A stretch of DNA of 59,932 bases from an uncultured Clostridia bacterium (GTDB taxonomy: Bacteria > Bacillota > Clostridia > Christensenellales > Aristaeellaceae). Shown here piece after piece: positions 1-8,770 of the stretch. Position numbers and translations under genes: made by a program. Location of the stretch: NCBI GenBank assembly GCA_934667105.1, contig CAKULG010000015.1, forward strand, positions 1 to 59,932. The letters run 5' to 3'. The notes under the pieces were generated by a model. That model saw only the letters and a program-made list of their open reading frames with translations. It did not search any database and had not been told where the DNA came from. Numbering within the stretch: the stretch's first letter is position 1; each line of letters begins with the position of its first letter.

Positions 1-74
1 CTACGGTGATTCTGGCCATGGGCGCGGGCAAAACCGCCGCCAAGGCCATCGACGAATACCTGAGCGCAAAATAA
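1..74 (+). CDS. gltD: glutamate synthase small subunit, C-terminal end (partial)
   Basis: Only the last 23 codons are present; the gene enters from the left edge and stops with TAA at 72-74. The peptide (TVILAMGAGKTAAKAIDEYL plus SAK) matches the conserved C-terminus of the FAD-dependent NADPH:glutamate synthase small subunit and related oxidoreductases, where a GA(A)TVILAMGAGK segment closes the second nucleotide-binding fold. In the family this subunit passes electrons from NADPH to the large subunit for glutamate formation. A free-standing NADPH-dependent homologue (GltA/SudA type) cannot be excluded from this tail alone. Confidence 0.75.
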   Translation, partial: TVILAMGAGKTAAKAIDEYLSAK

Positions 75-82
75 TCCCCTTC

Positions 83-130
83 AGCGCCCCGGGCGGCGGG
101 AAAATTCTCGCTGCTCCGGGGCGCTTTTTT
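83..130 (+). terminator. rho-independent terminator after the gltD-like gene
   Basis: A GC-rich stem (AGCGCCCCGG at 83-92 pairing with CCGGGGCGCT at 116-125) is followed by a run of six T. It sits 9 bases after the upstream stop codon. Confidence 0.85.
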
Positions 131-189
131 GCTTGACCGGAAGGGAAAAATAAGGTATCCTAAAAGCCGCAAAGGAGGGAAGCGAAGCT

Positions 190-1095
190 ATGCCGTCTCG
201 CAGAAGCCAGGATATTCTGGGCCTGATTCGATCCCATAAAAAAGTCGCCAGCCGGGTGAGCCAGAATTTTGTGATGAAGCTGGAACCGTCCGTGGAGCTG
301 GCGGCACGCATGCGCATTGGCGCCACCACGGCCGTCGTCGTTCCGCAGCTTCGCTTTCCCGCGCTGAGGGTTTCTCCCCGCCGGGTGGAAAAAATGGACG
401 CGGTGCTGCTGCATCTGCACGGCGGGGCGTATGTATCCGGCGGGCTGCTGCAAAGCCGGGCGCTGATGGCCCCCATTTGCGCCGCCTCCGGGCTGCAGGC
501 GCTGGTTTTCTCCTATCGTCTCGCGCCCCGGGCCGTTTATCCCGCGCAATTGGAGGACGCGCTGGCCGCGTATGACTGGCTGCTGAATCAAGGCTATCCG
601 CCGGAAAAAATTCTATTGGTGGGGGAGAGCGCGGGGGGCAACCTGGCCCTTGCCCTGACGGACGCGCTGCGCCGCCGGGGGACGGGGACGCCCGGAGCGC
701 TGTGCCTGCTTTCTCCCTGGGCGGATCTGGCCCAGCGGGGGGAGAGCTATCGCACGCTGCAGGCGGTGGACGCCACGCTGGATGCGGGCGAGCTGATGGA
801 AAGCGCCCGGCAGTTCGCGGGAACGCGCAGCCTGGAGGATCCCTGTATTTCTCCGGTTTACGGCGATTTTACCGGCTTCCCGCCCACGCAGATTCATTGC
901 GGAACCCATGAAATTCTGCTCAGCGATTCCGAAAATGTGGAGCGCGCCATGCTCCGGGACGGCGTGAAGGTGCAGATGATTCGCTGGGAGGGCATGTGCC
1001 ATGTTTTCCAGGCCTTCGGCTTTGAGGAAAGCCGGGCCTCCATTAATCAAATCGCCCTGTTTCTGCGCAGGCATGCGGGCCTTGCGGAGGAGTAA
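190..1095 (+). CDS. alpha/beta hydrolase (HSL-type esterase/lipase)
   Basis: The 301-residue product is a cytoplasmic serine hydrolase of the hormone-sensitive-lipase family. It has the oxyanion-hole motif HGGAY (about residue 77) and the nucleophile elbow GESAGG (about residue 142). A late Asp (near GTHEILLSDSE) and a His in CHVFQAF complete the expected catalytic triad. There is no signal peptide. An AAAGGAGGG ribosome site lies about 10 bases before the ATG. The family hydrolyses short acyl esters; the real substrate cannot be told. It follows the gltD terminator and is followed by its own terminator, so it is probably monocistronic. Confidence 0.85.
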   Translation: MPSRRSQDILGLIRSHKKVASRVSQNFVMKLEPSVELAARMRIGATTAVVVPQLRFPALRVSPRRVEKMDAVLLHLHGGAYVSGGLLQSRALMAPICAASGLQALVFSYRLAPRAVYPAQLEDALAAYDWLLNQGYPPEKILLVGESAGGNLALALTDALRRRGTGTPGALCLLSPWADLAQRGESYRTLQAVDATLDAGELMESARQFAGTRSLEDPCISPVYGDFTGFPPTQIHCGTHEILLSDSENVERAMLRDGVKVQMIRWEGMCHVFQAFGFEESRASINQIALFLRRHAGLAEE

Positions 1096-1121
1096 CCGCC
1101 GCAGCGGCGAAAACGGGCGTG

Positions 1122-1165
1122 AAAAGCAATGCGCTCCCTTTCGCGGGGAGGGGATTGCTTTTATT
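1122..1165 (+). terminator. terminator hairpin after the esterase
   Basis: The arms AAAAGCAAT (1122-1130) and ATTGCTTTT (1154-1162) are complementary, with an inner CTCCC/GGGAG pairing, and T-rich sequence follows. The right arm also supplies the -35 box of the next promoter. Confidence 0.7.
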
Positions 1166-1183
1166 TTGAATTTGTGAGATAAT
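1155..1183 (+). promoter_or_regulatory. sigma-A-like promoter for the glycosyltransferase
   Basis: TTGCTT (1155-1160) and GATAAT (1178-1183) are separated by 17 bases, 20 bases before the ATG of the glycosyltransferase gene. The match to consensus is partial. Confidence 0.45.
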
Positions 1184-1203
1184 GCCAAAGAGGAGGTGGG
1201 CGA

Positions 1204-2391
1204 ATGCTGCGGATTGGTCAATTCACGGATACGTTTTTGCCCGTCGTAGACGGCGTGGGACGGGTGGCCCTGGCTTATGCGGAAACGCTGTGCAAAATGG
1301 GACACCAGGTCAGCGTTATTTGCCCCATGTACGATACCGGTTATCGGGGCGGCTACCCCTTTGAAATGGTAGATTTTCGCGCTGCGAGCTTGCCGGGCAT
1401 GAAGCAATATAAGCAGGGCGAAGCGCCCATGGACGCCCATTATCGACGGCGCATGCGCATGATTCCCTTGGATATTGCCCACGCCCACAGCCCGTTCACC
1501 TCGGGCTCGGAGGCGCTGCGCCTGGCCGCGCTGCGGAAAATTCCGCTGGTGGGCACGTTCCATTCCAAATACTACGATGATTTCCTCAAGGCCACCAAAT
1601 CAGAACGTCTGGCCCGGGTGGGGGTTAAATTTGTGGTGGATTTTTACGAGCGGTGCGACGAGGTCTGGGCGGTGGGCCAGGCCACGGCGGACGTGCTGAA
1701 GGAATACGGCTACGACGGCGAAATCCAGGTGATGCCCAACGGCGTGACCATGCGCGCGGCGGAGCCCGGGGCGGTGGCCGAGGCGGAGCGCCGCTGGGGC
1801 CTGGGGCAGGATCCCCTGTTCCTGTTCGTGGGTCAGATGAATTGGAAAAAGAACATCTTGGCCGTGCTGGAAGCCTGCGCGCAGCTGTGGGCGGAAAATG
1901 AGAAGTTCCAGCTGGTTCTGGCAGGCCAGGGGCCTGATTTGAAAGAGATTGAGCAGAAGATTTATGATCTGAACCTGGGTGCCTGCACGCACCTGGCGGG
2001 GCACATCACCGATATGGGCCTGCTGGACGGACTGTATAAGCGGGCCTCCCTGTTCACGTTCCCTTCGCTGTATGACAACGCGCCCATGGTGGTGCGGGAG
2101 GCCGCCGTGATGGGCACCCCCTCCGTGATGGTGCGCGGCAGCAGCGCGGCGGAAATTATTCAGGATGGGCAGAACGGCTTTCTTTGCGAAAACAGCCCGG
2201 CGGATTTGGCCCGGGTGATGCGCGCCGTGCTGAAGGATCCCGAGGCGGCGCGCCAAGCGGGACGGCAGGCCCGGGAAACCATCCCCGTGCCCTGGCCCCA
2301 GATTCTGGAGCAGGCGGTGGCGCGCTATGAGCGCCTGATCGCGCTGAACCGAGAGGGCAAGCTGAACCGGAAATACCTGCGGATGATATGA
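1204..2391 (+). CDS. glycosyltransferase family 4
   Basis: The 395-residue protein has the GT-B layout. The N-terminal Rossmann domain begins IGQFTDTFLPVVDGVGRV, typical of GT4 enzymes that bind an acceptor lipid or sugar. The C-terminal domain carries the nucleotide-sugar region, with VGQMNWKKNI, an E-rich loop (FPSLYDNAPMVVREAAVMG) and an acidic EX7E-like segment. Relatives include UgtP/MgtA-type glucosyl- and mannosyltransferases that act on diacylglycerol at the membrane face. The specific substrate is not resolvable. An AGGAGG ribosome site precedes the ATG. It stands alone and converges on the AraC gene downstream. Confidence 0.85.
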   Translation: MLRIGQFTDTFLPVVDGVGRVALAYAETLCKMGHQVSVICPMYDTGYRGGYPFEMVDFRAASLPGMKQYKQGEAPMDAHYRRRMRMIPLDIAHAHSPFTSGSEALRLAALRKIPLVGTFHSKYYDDFLKATKSERLARVGVKFVVDFYERCDEVWAVGQATADVLKEYGYDGEIQVMPNGVTMRAAEPGAVAEAERRWGLGQDPLFLFVGQMNWKKNILAVLEACAQLWAENEKFQLVLAGQGPDLKEIEQKIYDLNLGACTHLAGHITDMGLLDGLYKRASLFTFPSLYDNAPMVVREAAVMGTPSVMVRGSSAAEIIQDGQNGFLCENSPADLARVMRAVLKDPEAARQAGRQARETIPVPWPQILEQAVARYERLIALNREGKLNRKYLRMI

Positions 2392-2406
2392 ATTGATAAA
2401 GATAAT

Positions 2407-2460
2407 GCGGGATGAACCGTTCAGATGATCGCCGCCCCTTTGGGGCGGCTCAGAAGTTGT
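2407..2460. repeat. decayed copy of the convergent-gap palindromic repeat
   Basis: GCGGGATGAACCGTTC (2407-2422) resembles the left arm of the repeat found elsewhere in the window (GCGGGGGAACCGTTC). It is followed by a perfect 8-bp hairpin GCCGCCCC-TTT-GGGGCGGC (2431-2449), similar to the hairpin inside the copy at 53881-54014. It lies between convergent genes and could terminate transcription from both sides. Confidence 0.5.
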
Positions 2461-2541
2461 TTTCCAAGGGTGTTTTTTTGCGATTCTTTTTTTGCTGGTC
2501 GCGGCGTAATGCCATTCCCATAATAGCGGAGCGGTTGATTT

Positions 2542-3378
2542 TTATTTGGTTTGGGCTTTTCCTTGTATTCTGTATTGGTTTGGGGATGCTTTGTAATGGC
2601 GCGCAAACAGCTTCTCAAAGGAGCGGACATTGGTAAAGCCGCTTTCTAAAGCAATTTCTGAAATCTGCATAGCAGAATTACTCAATAGATACGCGGCGTG
2701 GCTGAGGCGAACGGAAGAGAGAAACGTGTAAAACGGAATCCCGACTTCTTTTTTAAAATGCATGGAAAAGTAAGATTTTGAATATCCGTAATGCTGGGCA
2801 ACTTCATTCAAGGTGAGGTTCTTTTTATAGTTTCTCAAAATATATTCGGCATATTGCTTTTTGGGCAAAGCATTTTTATTCGCCACACAATCCGGATATT
2901 CCTGGCTATAATCAAACATAATCGCCAGAATATCCAGAACAAGAGAATTGATTCGTAAAGGCGCGGTTTTAGTCGGCTCGAGCGAGAGGGTATACATTTC
3001 GATCAGGTCCTTCAGGATCATCTTTTGGGCAAAAACGTTATCCTCAATTTGGAAAGAGGTATCCTCATACGTAGGAAAATAACTTTTTGCCACGTCGACG
3101 GGAATTAACACAGTGATACCTCGTATCGTTTTCATTTTATGCGGGAGCGGGCAATGAATAATGTTCGCATTGACAAAAGAAAGCTGTCCCGCCTTTATCA
3201 CATGCTTTTCACCGTCAATGATGAGCGTACTGTCATCCACAAAACAGCAGCTGAATTCATAACAATTGTGCCAATGAAACGGAGGCTCCTCCTGAGAATA
3301 GCTATGAATGAAGATTTTACATAATAAATTGCCAAACAAATCAACTGGTTCATAGGTAATATCAATGGTAGAATCCAT
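2542..3378 (-). CDS. AraC family transcriptional regulator
   Basis: The 278-residue protein has an N-terminal cupin-like sensor domain (His in PPFHWHNCYEFS) and a C-terminal AraC double helix-turn-helix (about residues 175-272), with LTLNEVAQHYGYSKSYFSMHF and the second-helix signature ISEIALESGFTNVRSFEKLF. A GGAGGC ribosome site precedes the ATG. It is transcribed divergently from the oxidoreductase/ABC importer genes starting at 3595 and most likely activates them in response to a sugar ligand. That assignment rests on position only. Confidence 0.9.
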   Translation of the reverse strand: MDSTIDITYEPVDLFGNLLCKIFIHSYSQEEPPFHWHNCYEFSCCFVDDSTLIIDGEKHVIKAGQLSFVNANIIHCPLPHKMKTIRGITVLIPVDVAKSYFPTYEDTSFQIEDNVFAQKMILKDLIEMYTLSLEPTKTAPLRINSLVLDILAIMFDYSQEYPDCVANKNALPKKQYAEYILRNYKKNLTLNEVAQHYGYSKSYFSMHFKKEVGIPFYTFLSSVRLSHAAYLLSNSAMQISEIALESGFTNVRSFEKLFARHYKASPNQYRIQGKAQTK

Positions 3379-3482
3379 GAGAAGGCCTCCTTTGAGCGCA
3401 TCGGCAGATTTTTCTTTATTGTACAGTATTTCTCCGCATTTTACAACAGAACAATGTGCGCCATGGCGAAAATACGTTTTAT

Positions 3483-3560
3483 TTTAACGGAAATATGCGT
3501 AATAATCGTCGCTTTAACGGTAAAAAAGGCATAGCGCGGGCAAAAAACAGAGCGTATAAT
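3483..3560 (+). promoter_or_regulatory. divergent control region with repeated TTTAACGG and a -10 box
   Basis: The gap between the AraC gene and the importer operon holds TATAAT at 3555-3560 and a direct repeat TTTAACGG (3483-3490 and 3513-3520), 30 bases apart centre to centre, which is about three helical turns. Two same-face half sites upstream of a promoter with no clear -35 box are typical of AraC-family activation. Binding is inferred. Confidence 0.4.
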
Positions 3561-3594
3561 GTAAACGAACGTGAAAGAAAAGGAGATGCTGTTC

Positions 3595-4665
3595 ATGTCC
3601 GCAATACAAATTGGAAGTATCGGAATAGGTGCCATTTCAAAAGGGGTTCATTTGCCAGGGATTCAATCCAGCGCCGATTTGCGCTTAATAGCAGTGTGCG
3701 ATACTGACGCAAAGGCTTTGGAGTATGCGCAGAACGTATATGGAGTAACCGCAGATCACTGTTTTTCAGATTACCAGGCGCTTATTCGGTGCCCGGACGT
3801 ACAGGCAATCGACATTTCCACGCCCAATGATATGCATTTTGAAATGGCGATGGAGGCCGCTGAAGCGGGAAAACCCTTCGCTTTGGAAAAGCCGGTCACG
3901 CTTAACGCGCGCCAAGCCGAGGAATTATTGCACAAGGTGGAAGAACGAAAAGTAAAAAATATGATTTGCTTTTCCTACCGCTTTAAGGCGGCGGCCAGAT
4001 ATGCGCGGCAATTGATAAAAAACGGGACGCTGGGTCGTCTTTACCATGTGGATATGCAATACTACCAGGCATGGGGACTTCCGCGCTTTGAAACGCCGCT
4101 GGTTTGGCGATTTGTAAAAGAGCATGCGGGCTCCGGCGCATTGGGCGATCTTGGCTCCCACGCGCTGGATCTGGTTCGCTTTGTGACGGGCTTGGAGTAT
4201 CGCAGGATCAGTTCGCATCTGGGACGGTTTACCGACCAGCGAAAAACCATGGACGGAGGCCGATTCGGCGCCGTCGATGTGGATGACTACGCGAATTACT
4301 TCGCCGAAATGGATCAGGGAGTCGCCGCCGCCTTCAGAATCACCAGATTTGGCTTTGGACGCGGTAATTTCCAGCGCATGGACGTCTACGGAAGCGAAGG
4401 CGCATTAACGTATTCCCTCGACGAAGCCGGCGATGGAAGAGATACGTTATCCCTGTGTCTGGGGGAAAAAGGAAGCAGCTCCTGTCAGTTTATGCCGGTT
4501 GATATTCCCAAAGAATACTACTGTGATCAAATGCAATCCTTTGCCGATATTGTTTTAGGGCAGGAGGATGGATTAAGCGCGAATATCTATGACGGATTTC
4601 TGAATCAGCGGCTGCTGGATGCGGTGATCCGTTCAGATATAGAAAAAACGTGGATTACGCTTTAA
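3595..4665 (+). CDS. Gfo/Idh/MocA family NAD(P)-dependent oxidoreductase
   Basis: The 356-residue protein has an N-terminal Rossmann fold (IGSIGIGAISKGVHLPGI, a GXGXXX-type dinucleotide site), the family motif EKPVTL (Glu-Lys-Pro, about residue 95) and a C-terminal alpha/beta domain with a DLGSHALDLVRF segment that places the catalytic His/Asp. The family oxidises or epimerises sugars, inositols or sugar acids. The ATG at 3595 is preferred over the GTG at 3571 because AAGGAG lies about 9 bases before it. It is the first gene of a co-directional run to the ABC permeases, so it probably processes the imported sugar. Confidence 0.9.
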   Translation: MSAIQIGSIGIGAISKGVHLPGIQSSADLRLIAVCDTDAKALEYAQNVYGVTADHCFSDYQALIRCPDVQAIDISTPNDMHFEMAMEAAEAGKPFALEKPVTLNARQAEELLHKVEERKVKNMICFSYRFKAAARYARQLIKNGTLGRLYHVDMQYYQAWGLPRFETPLVWRFVKEHAGSGALGDLGSHALDLVRFVTGLEYRRISSHLGRFTDQRKTMDGGRFGAVDVDDYANYFAEMDQGVAAAFRITRFGFGRGNFQRMDVYGSEGALTYSLDEAGDGRDTLSLCLGEKGSSSCQFMPVDIPKEYYCDQMQSFADIVLGQEDGLSANIYDGFLNQRLLDAVIRSDIEKTWITL

Positions 4666-4682
4666 AAAAGGAGGTGAAAAGA

Positions 4683-5447
4683 ATGGCGATTCAAGTGACG
4701 GTGTGGAATGAGTATTTGCATGAGGTTCAGTTCCCCGAGGTCGCAAAGGTGTATCCCAAGGGGATTCACGGATGCATCCAGCAGTTCCTGGAGGAGGACG
4801 GCTGTATTGTGCGAACCGCTACGCTGCGCCAGCCGGAGCATGGACTGACGCAAAAGACGCTGGAGCAGACGGATGTGCTGATCTGGTGGGGGCATATGGC
4901 GCACGATGAGGTACAGGATGAAATCGTGAACCGGGTATATGAACGGATTTTGGAGGGCATGGGCTTAATCGTGCTCCACTCAGCCCACGGATCAAAAATC
5001 TTTCAGAAGGTCTGTGGAACCAATTCCGGCCAGTTGAAATGGCGGGAAGATGGAGAAAAAGAGATTCTTTGGGTTGTAAATCCCGGGCATCCTATCGTGC
5101 AGGGGCTAAGCGAGAATATCGTTCTCCCGCAGGTGGAAATGTACGGCGAGCATTTCAACATTCCGCAGCCGGATGAAGAGGTGTTTATCAGCTGGTTTGA
5201 GGGCGGAGAGGTTTTCCGAAGCGGATGCTGCTGGCGCCGAGGGAAGGGCAAGGTGTTCTATTTCCGTCCAGGCCATGAGGTGTTTCCGATCTACTACAAT
5301 CCTGAGATCCAGAAGGTGCTGAAAAATGCGGTGCGATGGGCCGCGCCGACCGATAACGCTCCCACGCCCTTTTATGGGAACGCTGTCGACCCGATTATGC
5401 CTATTGCGCCGACAGGAGCATACAATGGCATAACGAACAAAATCTAA
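4683..5447 (+). CDS. ThuA-domain protein
   Basis: The 254-residue product fits the ThuA (trehalose utilisation) family of glutamine-amidotransferase-like folds: an N-terminal VWNEYLHE segment, DVLIWWGHMAHDEV in the middle, GLIVLHSAHGSKIF and, near the C-terminus, GKGKVFYFRPGHE, a typical ThuA end. No hydrolase triad is clear. In known clusters ThuA genes accompany Gfo/Idh/MocA enzymes and sugar importers, as here; the biochemical role is unproven. An AAAGGAGG site lies just before the ATG at 4683, and the gene follows the oxidoreductase by 17 bases. Confidence 0.85.
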   Translation: MAIQVTVWNEYLHEVQFPEVAKVYPKGIHGCIQQFLEEDGCIVRTATLRQPEHGLTQKTLEQTDVLIWWGHMAHDEVQDEIVNRVYERILEGMGLIVLHSAHGSKIFQKVCGTNSGQLKWREDGEKEILWVVNPGHPIVQGLSENIVLPQVEMYGEHFNIPQPDEEVFISWFEGGEVFRSGCCWRRGKGKVFYFRPGHEVFPIYYNPEIQKVLKNAVRWAAPTDNAPTPFYGNAVDPIMPIAPTGAYNGITNKI

Positions 5448-5465
5448 TGAAAAGGAGCCATGAAA

Positions 5466-6800
5466 ATGAAAAAGATTCTTGCGTTCATAACGGCAGTCAT
5501 GCTGTTGCTTACCTGTCTCCCCGCCGCTTCGTTTGCTGATTCCACGCCCACCGTCCGCTGGCTGAACGTCAAGCAGGAAATCGCCGGGCAAATGGAAACT
5601 CTGGCGAAGCTGTATACAGAAAAAACGGGAGTAAACGTTATCGTGGAAACAGCCGTCTCGGGCACGTACTACACTACGCTGAATGCCCGTCTGGATACCC
5701 GTAACGCTCCTTCGGTATTCAGCCTGGAAAACCAGAACGTGCTGGTGGAGTTTCAGGATTACTGCCTGGATTTGACGGATACCGTATTAAACAGCTGGGT
5801 GCCCAACGAATCGATGTGCCGAAAGCTGGATGGACGCGTATATGCCATTGCCATTGCCATGGAGGGATTCGGCATCATCACCAACAAATCCATCCTGGAA
5901 AAATATTTTACCTCTCCAAACAAGAAAACCGAATATTCCAGTCTGGACGAAATGTTTACCTTTGACGCCCTTAAGGCGGTTGTGGAAGACATGAGCTCCA
6001 TGAAGGAAGAACTGGGAATCGAAGGCGTATTTGGAACGACGACGCTCCAGGCCGGACAGGATTGGCGGTATGCGACGCATGCGATGTCTCTCCCGCTGTT
6101 CTGGGAATTTGGCGGAAACGACAACATCGACATGAGCGCGCCGATTCCAGAATTTTCCTTCGCTTATGCAGACGGCTATAAAAATCTGTTGGATCTGTAT
6201 TTAAACAACTCCGTAACCGAACCCGCTCTGGTCGGCACAAAGACGGTTGACGATTCCATGGCAGAGTTTGCTTTGGGCAAGTGCGCCATGATCCAGAACG
6301 GCGATTGGGCATGGGGGACGATTGAAGGTACCGACGGTTGCGTCGTAACCGCCGACGATGTATGCTTCCTTCCCCTCACCATCGGTGCGGATGGAGAATC
6401 CGATATGGGTCTGGTTGGCGGAGGCTCGACCTATATTGCGGTCAATTCGCAGCTGTCCGCTGCGGATCAGAAAGCTACCTTGGACTTTCTTGAATGGCTG
6501 TTCAGCAGCGACGAAGGCAAGAATTATGTAACCAATGAGCTGGGCTTCGTTTGCCCGCTGACCACCTTTTCCGATATTACCTACAGCAATCCTCTTCAAA
6601 ACAGCGAGAAGGATATTGCCGCCATGGGAAAGGAATCTTATTGCTGGGCATGCAACCTGATTCCGGACGACGTATGGAAGAATGAATTCGCTTCCAGCCT
6701 GCTGATGTATGCGCAGGGCCAGAAAGACTGGGCGGACGTGGTGAAGGACGCAATTGACATTTGGGCCGTAGAACGGGAAATCACCAATGCCGCCAGATAA
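5466..6800 (+). CDS. sugar ABC transporter, extracellular solute-binding protein
   Basis: The 444-residue protein has a Sec signal peptide (MKKILAFITAVMLLLTCLPA, then ASFA before DSTP). The mature part has the type-1 substrate-binding layout: TEKTGVNVIVE near the start, ALGKCAMIQNGDWAWG mid-way and QKATLDFLEWLFSSDEGKNY late. The ATG at 5466 is 8 bases after GGAG; the ATG at 5460 is too close. Unusually for a Gram-positive there is no convincing lipobox: the only Cys is in LLTC, with Thr at -1, while an AXA-type site fits. The protein may be released or be an atypical lipoprotein. It captures the sugar for the two permeases downstream. Confidence 0.9.
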   Translation: MKKILAFITAVMLLLTCLPAASFADSTPTVRWLNVKQEIAGQMETLAKLYTEKTGVNVIVETAVSGTYYTTLNARLDTRNAPSVFSLENQNVLVEFQDYCLDLTDTVLNSWVPNESMCRKLDGRVYAIAIAMEGFGIITNKSILEKYFTSPNKKTEYSSLDEMFTFDALKAVVEDMSSMKEELGIEGVFGTTTLQAGQDWRYATHAMSLPLFWEFGGNDNIDMSAPIPEFSFAYADGYKNLLDLYLNNSVTEPALVGTKTVDDSMAEFALGKCAMIQNGDWAWGTIEGTDGCVVTADDVCFLPLTIGADGESDMGLVGGGSTYIAVNSQLSAADQKATLDFLEWLFSSDEGKNYVTNELGFVCPLTTFSDITYSNPLQNSEKDIAAMGKESYCWACNLIPDDVWKNEFASSLLMYAQGQKDWADVVKDAIDIWAVEREITNAAR

Positions 6801-6812
6801 GTAAGTGAGATA

Positions 6813-6846
6813 GTCCGGTACGCCATTGTCCTGTGGCGTACCGGAC
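6813..6846 (+). terminator. perfect intercistronic hairpin after the binding-protein gene
   Basis: A 13-bp perfect stem (GTCCGGTACGCCA at 6813-6825 with its complement at 6834-6846) and an 8-base loop sit between the binding-protein stop and the first permease. There is no T run, so it probably protects or partly terminates the mRNA, raising binding-protein level over permeases. Confidence 0.6.
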
Positions 6847-6861
6847 GCAAGGAGGGTTCTC

Positions 6862-7707
6862 ATGCAGAAATCATATAGAAAATATGCTCTTCTGTTTATT
6901 CTACCTGTAATCATTACCTTTCTCATTGCAGTATTGATTCCCTTTTTTATGGGGATATATCTGTCTTTTTTTAAGTTTAAAACATTGCGGAACGCACAGT
7001 TCATTGGGATACAAAACTATCTTTATGTTTTTTCTGACAAAGCGTTTTTGCGCGCTCTGTGGTTTACCATAAGAGTCTCCTTTGTTTGCGTGTTGAGCGT
7101 GAACATCTTCGCGTTTGTCCTCGCCCTGCTTTTGACGCGCGGCCTTAAGGCAACGAATTTCTTTCGCACGCTGTTTTATATGCCCAATCTGGTGGGTGGA
7201 ATCATATTGGGATATATTTGGCAATTGATGATTAACGGCATTTTGATCAGGTGGACCGGGCATGATATCACCTATAGCGCAGCTTATGGCTATTGGGGAT
7301 TAACGATCGTTTACAATTGGCAGAATATTGGGTATATTATGGTGATTTATATCGCCGGGATTCAATCCATCCCGAAGGATTTGTTTGAGGCCGCTGAAAT
7401 TGACGGGGCCAACTCCTTTCACATGCTGAAAAATGTTACGCTTCCCTTGGTTATGAACTCGATCACGATTTGCCTTTTCCTGTCTTTAAAGGATACCTTC
7501 CTGATGTATTCGCAAAACCTGTCCCTGACCGGCGGCGCGCCGGCCAATACCACGGCCATGCTGGCTATGGATATATATAACACATACTACAGCCGCGTTG
7601 GCTTTGGCGGCGTTGGCCAGGCAAAGGCCGTTATCTTTACGGTCATTGTCTGCGTGATTGTGATGATTCAGCTTTCTATCACAAGGAAACAGGAGGTGGA
7701 AATGTGA
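6862..7707 (+). CDS. sugar ABC transporter permease (MalF-type)
   Basis: The 281-residue membrane protein has about six transmembrane segments, beginning with YALLFILPVIITFLIAVLIP. It carries the EAA loop EAAEIDGANSF near residue 180, which docks the ATPase. A GGAGGG site lies 5 bases before the ATG at 6862. It overlaps the next permease start by one base (TGATG), so the two are translationally coupled. No ATP-binding gene is nearby, so a shared MsmX-like ATPase encoded elsewhere is expected. Confidence 0.92.
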   Translation: MQKSYRKYALLFILPVIITFLIAVLIPFFMGIYLSFFKFKTLRNAQFIGIQNYLYVFSDKAFLRALWFTIRVSFVCVLSVNIFAFVLALLLTRGLKATNFFRTLFYMPNLVGGIILGYIWQLMINGILIRWTGHDITYSAAYGYWGLTIVYNWQNIGYIMVIYIAGIQSIPKDLFEAAEIDGANSFHMLKNVTLPLVMNSITICLFLSLKDTFLMYSQNLSLTGGAPANTTAMLAMDIYNTYYSRVGFGGVGQAKAVIFTVIVCVIVMIQLSITRKQEVEM

Positions 7708-8546
7708 TGAAGGCGCAAACAACGCGGCGAAAACGGTGCCTGTACTATTTGTTTCTTGGTATGGTAAGCGCCTTTTTTGTGCTTCCAATACTGCTCGTGC
7801 TCATGAATTCATTAAAGGGAAAGCTCTATATTTCCGCAACGCCGTTTGCTTTTCCCAATAAAGAAACATTTGTTGGATTGCAGAATTATGCTGTCGGGCT
7901 GGCAAAAGTGCATTTTTATCGAGCGGCTGTCTATTCTTTTTTCATTACAATAGGGTCCGTCCTGTTGATTGTGCTTTTTTGCTCCATGTGCGCTTGGATT
8001 ATTACCAGAATTCGTGCGTGGTGGTGTGACGTCATCTATTTTGTTTTGGTAGCGTCAATGGTTATTCCCTTCCAAATGACGATGTTTCCCCTGACAAAGC
8101 TCGCCGACAGCTTTGGACTGACCAGCCTCGCCGGCATGTGTGTAATCTATCTGGGCATGGGTTCAACCACGGCAACCTTCATGTTTTCGGGATTTGTTAA
8201 AGGAATACCCATTGAGATGGAAGAAGCGGCAATGATTGATGGGGCAAACCCTGCTAAATCGTTCGCTTATATTACTTTTCCAGTATTGAAGCCAATAACC
8301 ATTACCGTGGCTATAATCAACACCATGTGGATATGGAACGACTTTCTGCTTCCATATCTGATTATTGGCGCGAATATCCAAACCATTCCTATCGCCATTC
8401 AAAATATGAAAATGGCCTTCGGCTCCATTGACTACGGTCATTTGATGGCAGCGATTATCGCCGCGCTTGTTCCCGTTGTTCTGTTCTATTTCTGCTGTCA
8501 GAAATACATTATTGAAGGAATTGTGTCCGGAGCGGTAAAAGGGTAA
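7707..8546 (+). CDS. sugar ABC transporter permease (MalG-type)
   Basis: The 279-residue membrane protein has about six transmembrane helices and the EAA motif EEAAMIDGANPAKSF near residue 170. It is the second half of the CUT1-type permease pair with the preceding gene. AGGAGG lies 10 bases before the ATG at 7707; a GTG at 7704 is an alternative. It is the last gene of the importer operon and converges on the SDR gene. Confidence 0.92.
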   Translation: MKAQTTRRKRCLYYLFLGMVSAFFVLPILLVLMNSLKGKLYISATPFAFPNKETFVGLQNYAVGLAKVHFYRAAVYSFFITIGSVLLIVLFCSMCAWIITRIRAWWCDVIYFVLVASMVIPFQMTMFPLTKLADSFGLTSLAGMCVIYLGMGSTTATFMFSGFVKGIPIEMEEAAMIDGANPAKSFAYITFPVLKPITITVAIINTMWIWNDFLLPYLIIGANIQTIPIAIQNMKMAFGSIDYGHLMAAIIAALVPVVLFYFCCQKYIIEGIVSGAVKG

Positions 8547-8604
8547 ACGGGGGCTTCTGTAAATCTCTGGCTTTAAGCGAAGGAGGCCGTCTCCTCCTCA
8601 CACA

Positions 8605-8770
8605 GCTTTCTTGGGGGCGGAAGCCTCCGCCGCTTGTGGCGGACGCAGGCCCAATGCGGCACAGCGCGCAGAGGCGCAGTTTTCTGCGCCCCTGTATGAC
8701 AATGCAGAATTGCGGGGAACCGCTCTGGCGAGCGCCGATCCCTCGGGCGGCTGAGGGCGTGCAATTCTTA
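8605..8770. repeat. degenerate composite repeat between convergent genes
   Basis: This gap carries recognisable parts of the repeat family: the flank GCTTTCTTGGGGGCGG (8605-8620), the core GCGGGGAACCGCTCT (8712-8726) and CGGGCGGCTGAGGGCGTGCA plus ATTCTTA (8744-8770), shared with the element at 53914-53938. Short GC-rich hairpins lie between them. The last three bases are the stop codon of the reverse-strand SDR, so the repeat abuts or has reached the coding end. Confidence 0.6.
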
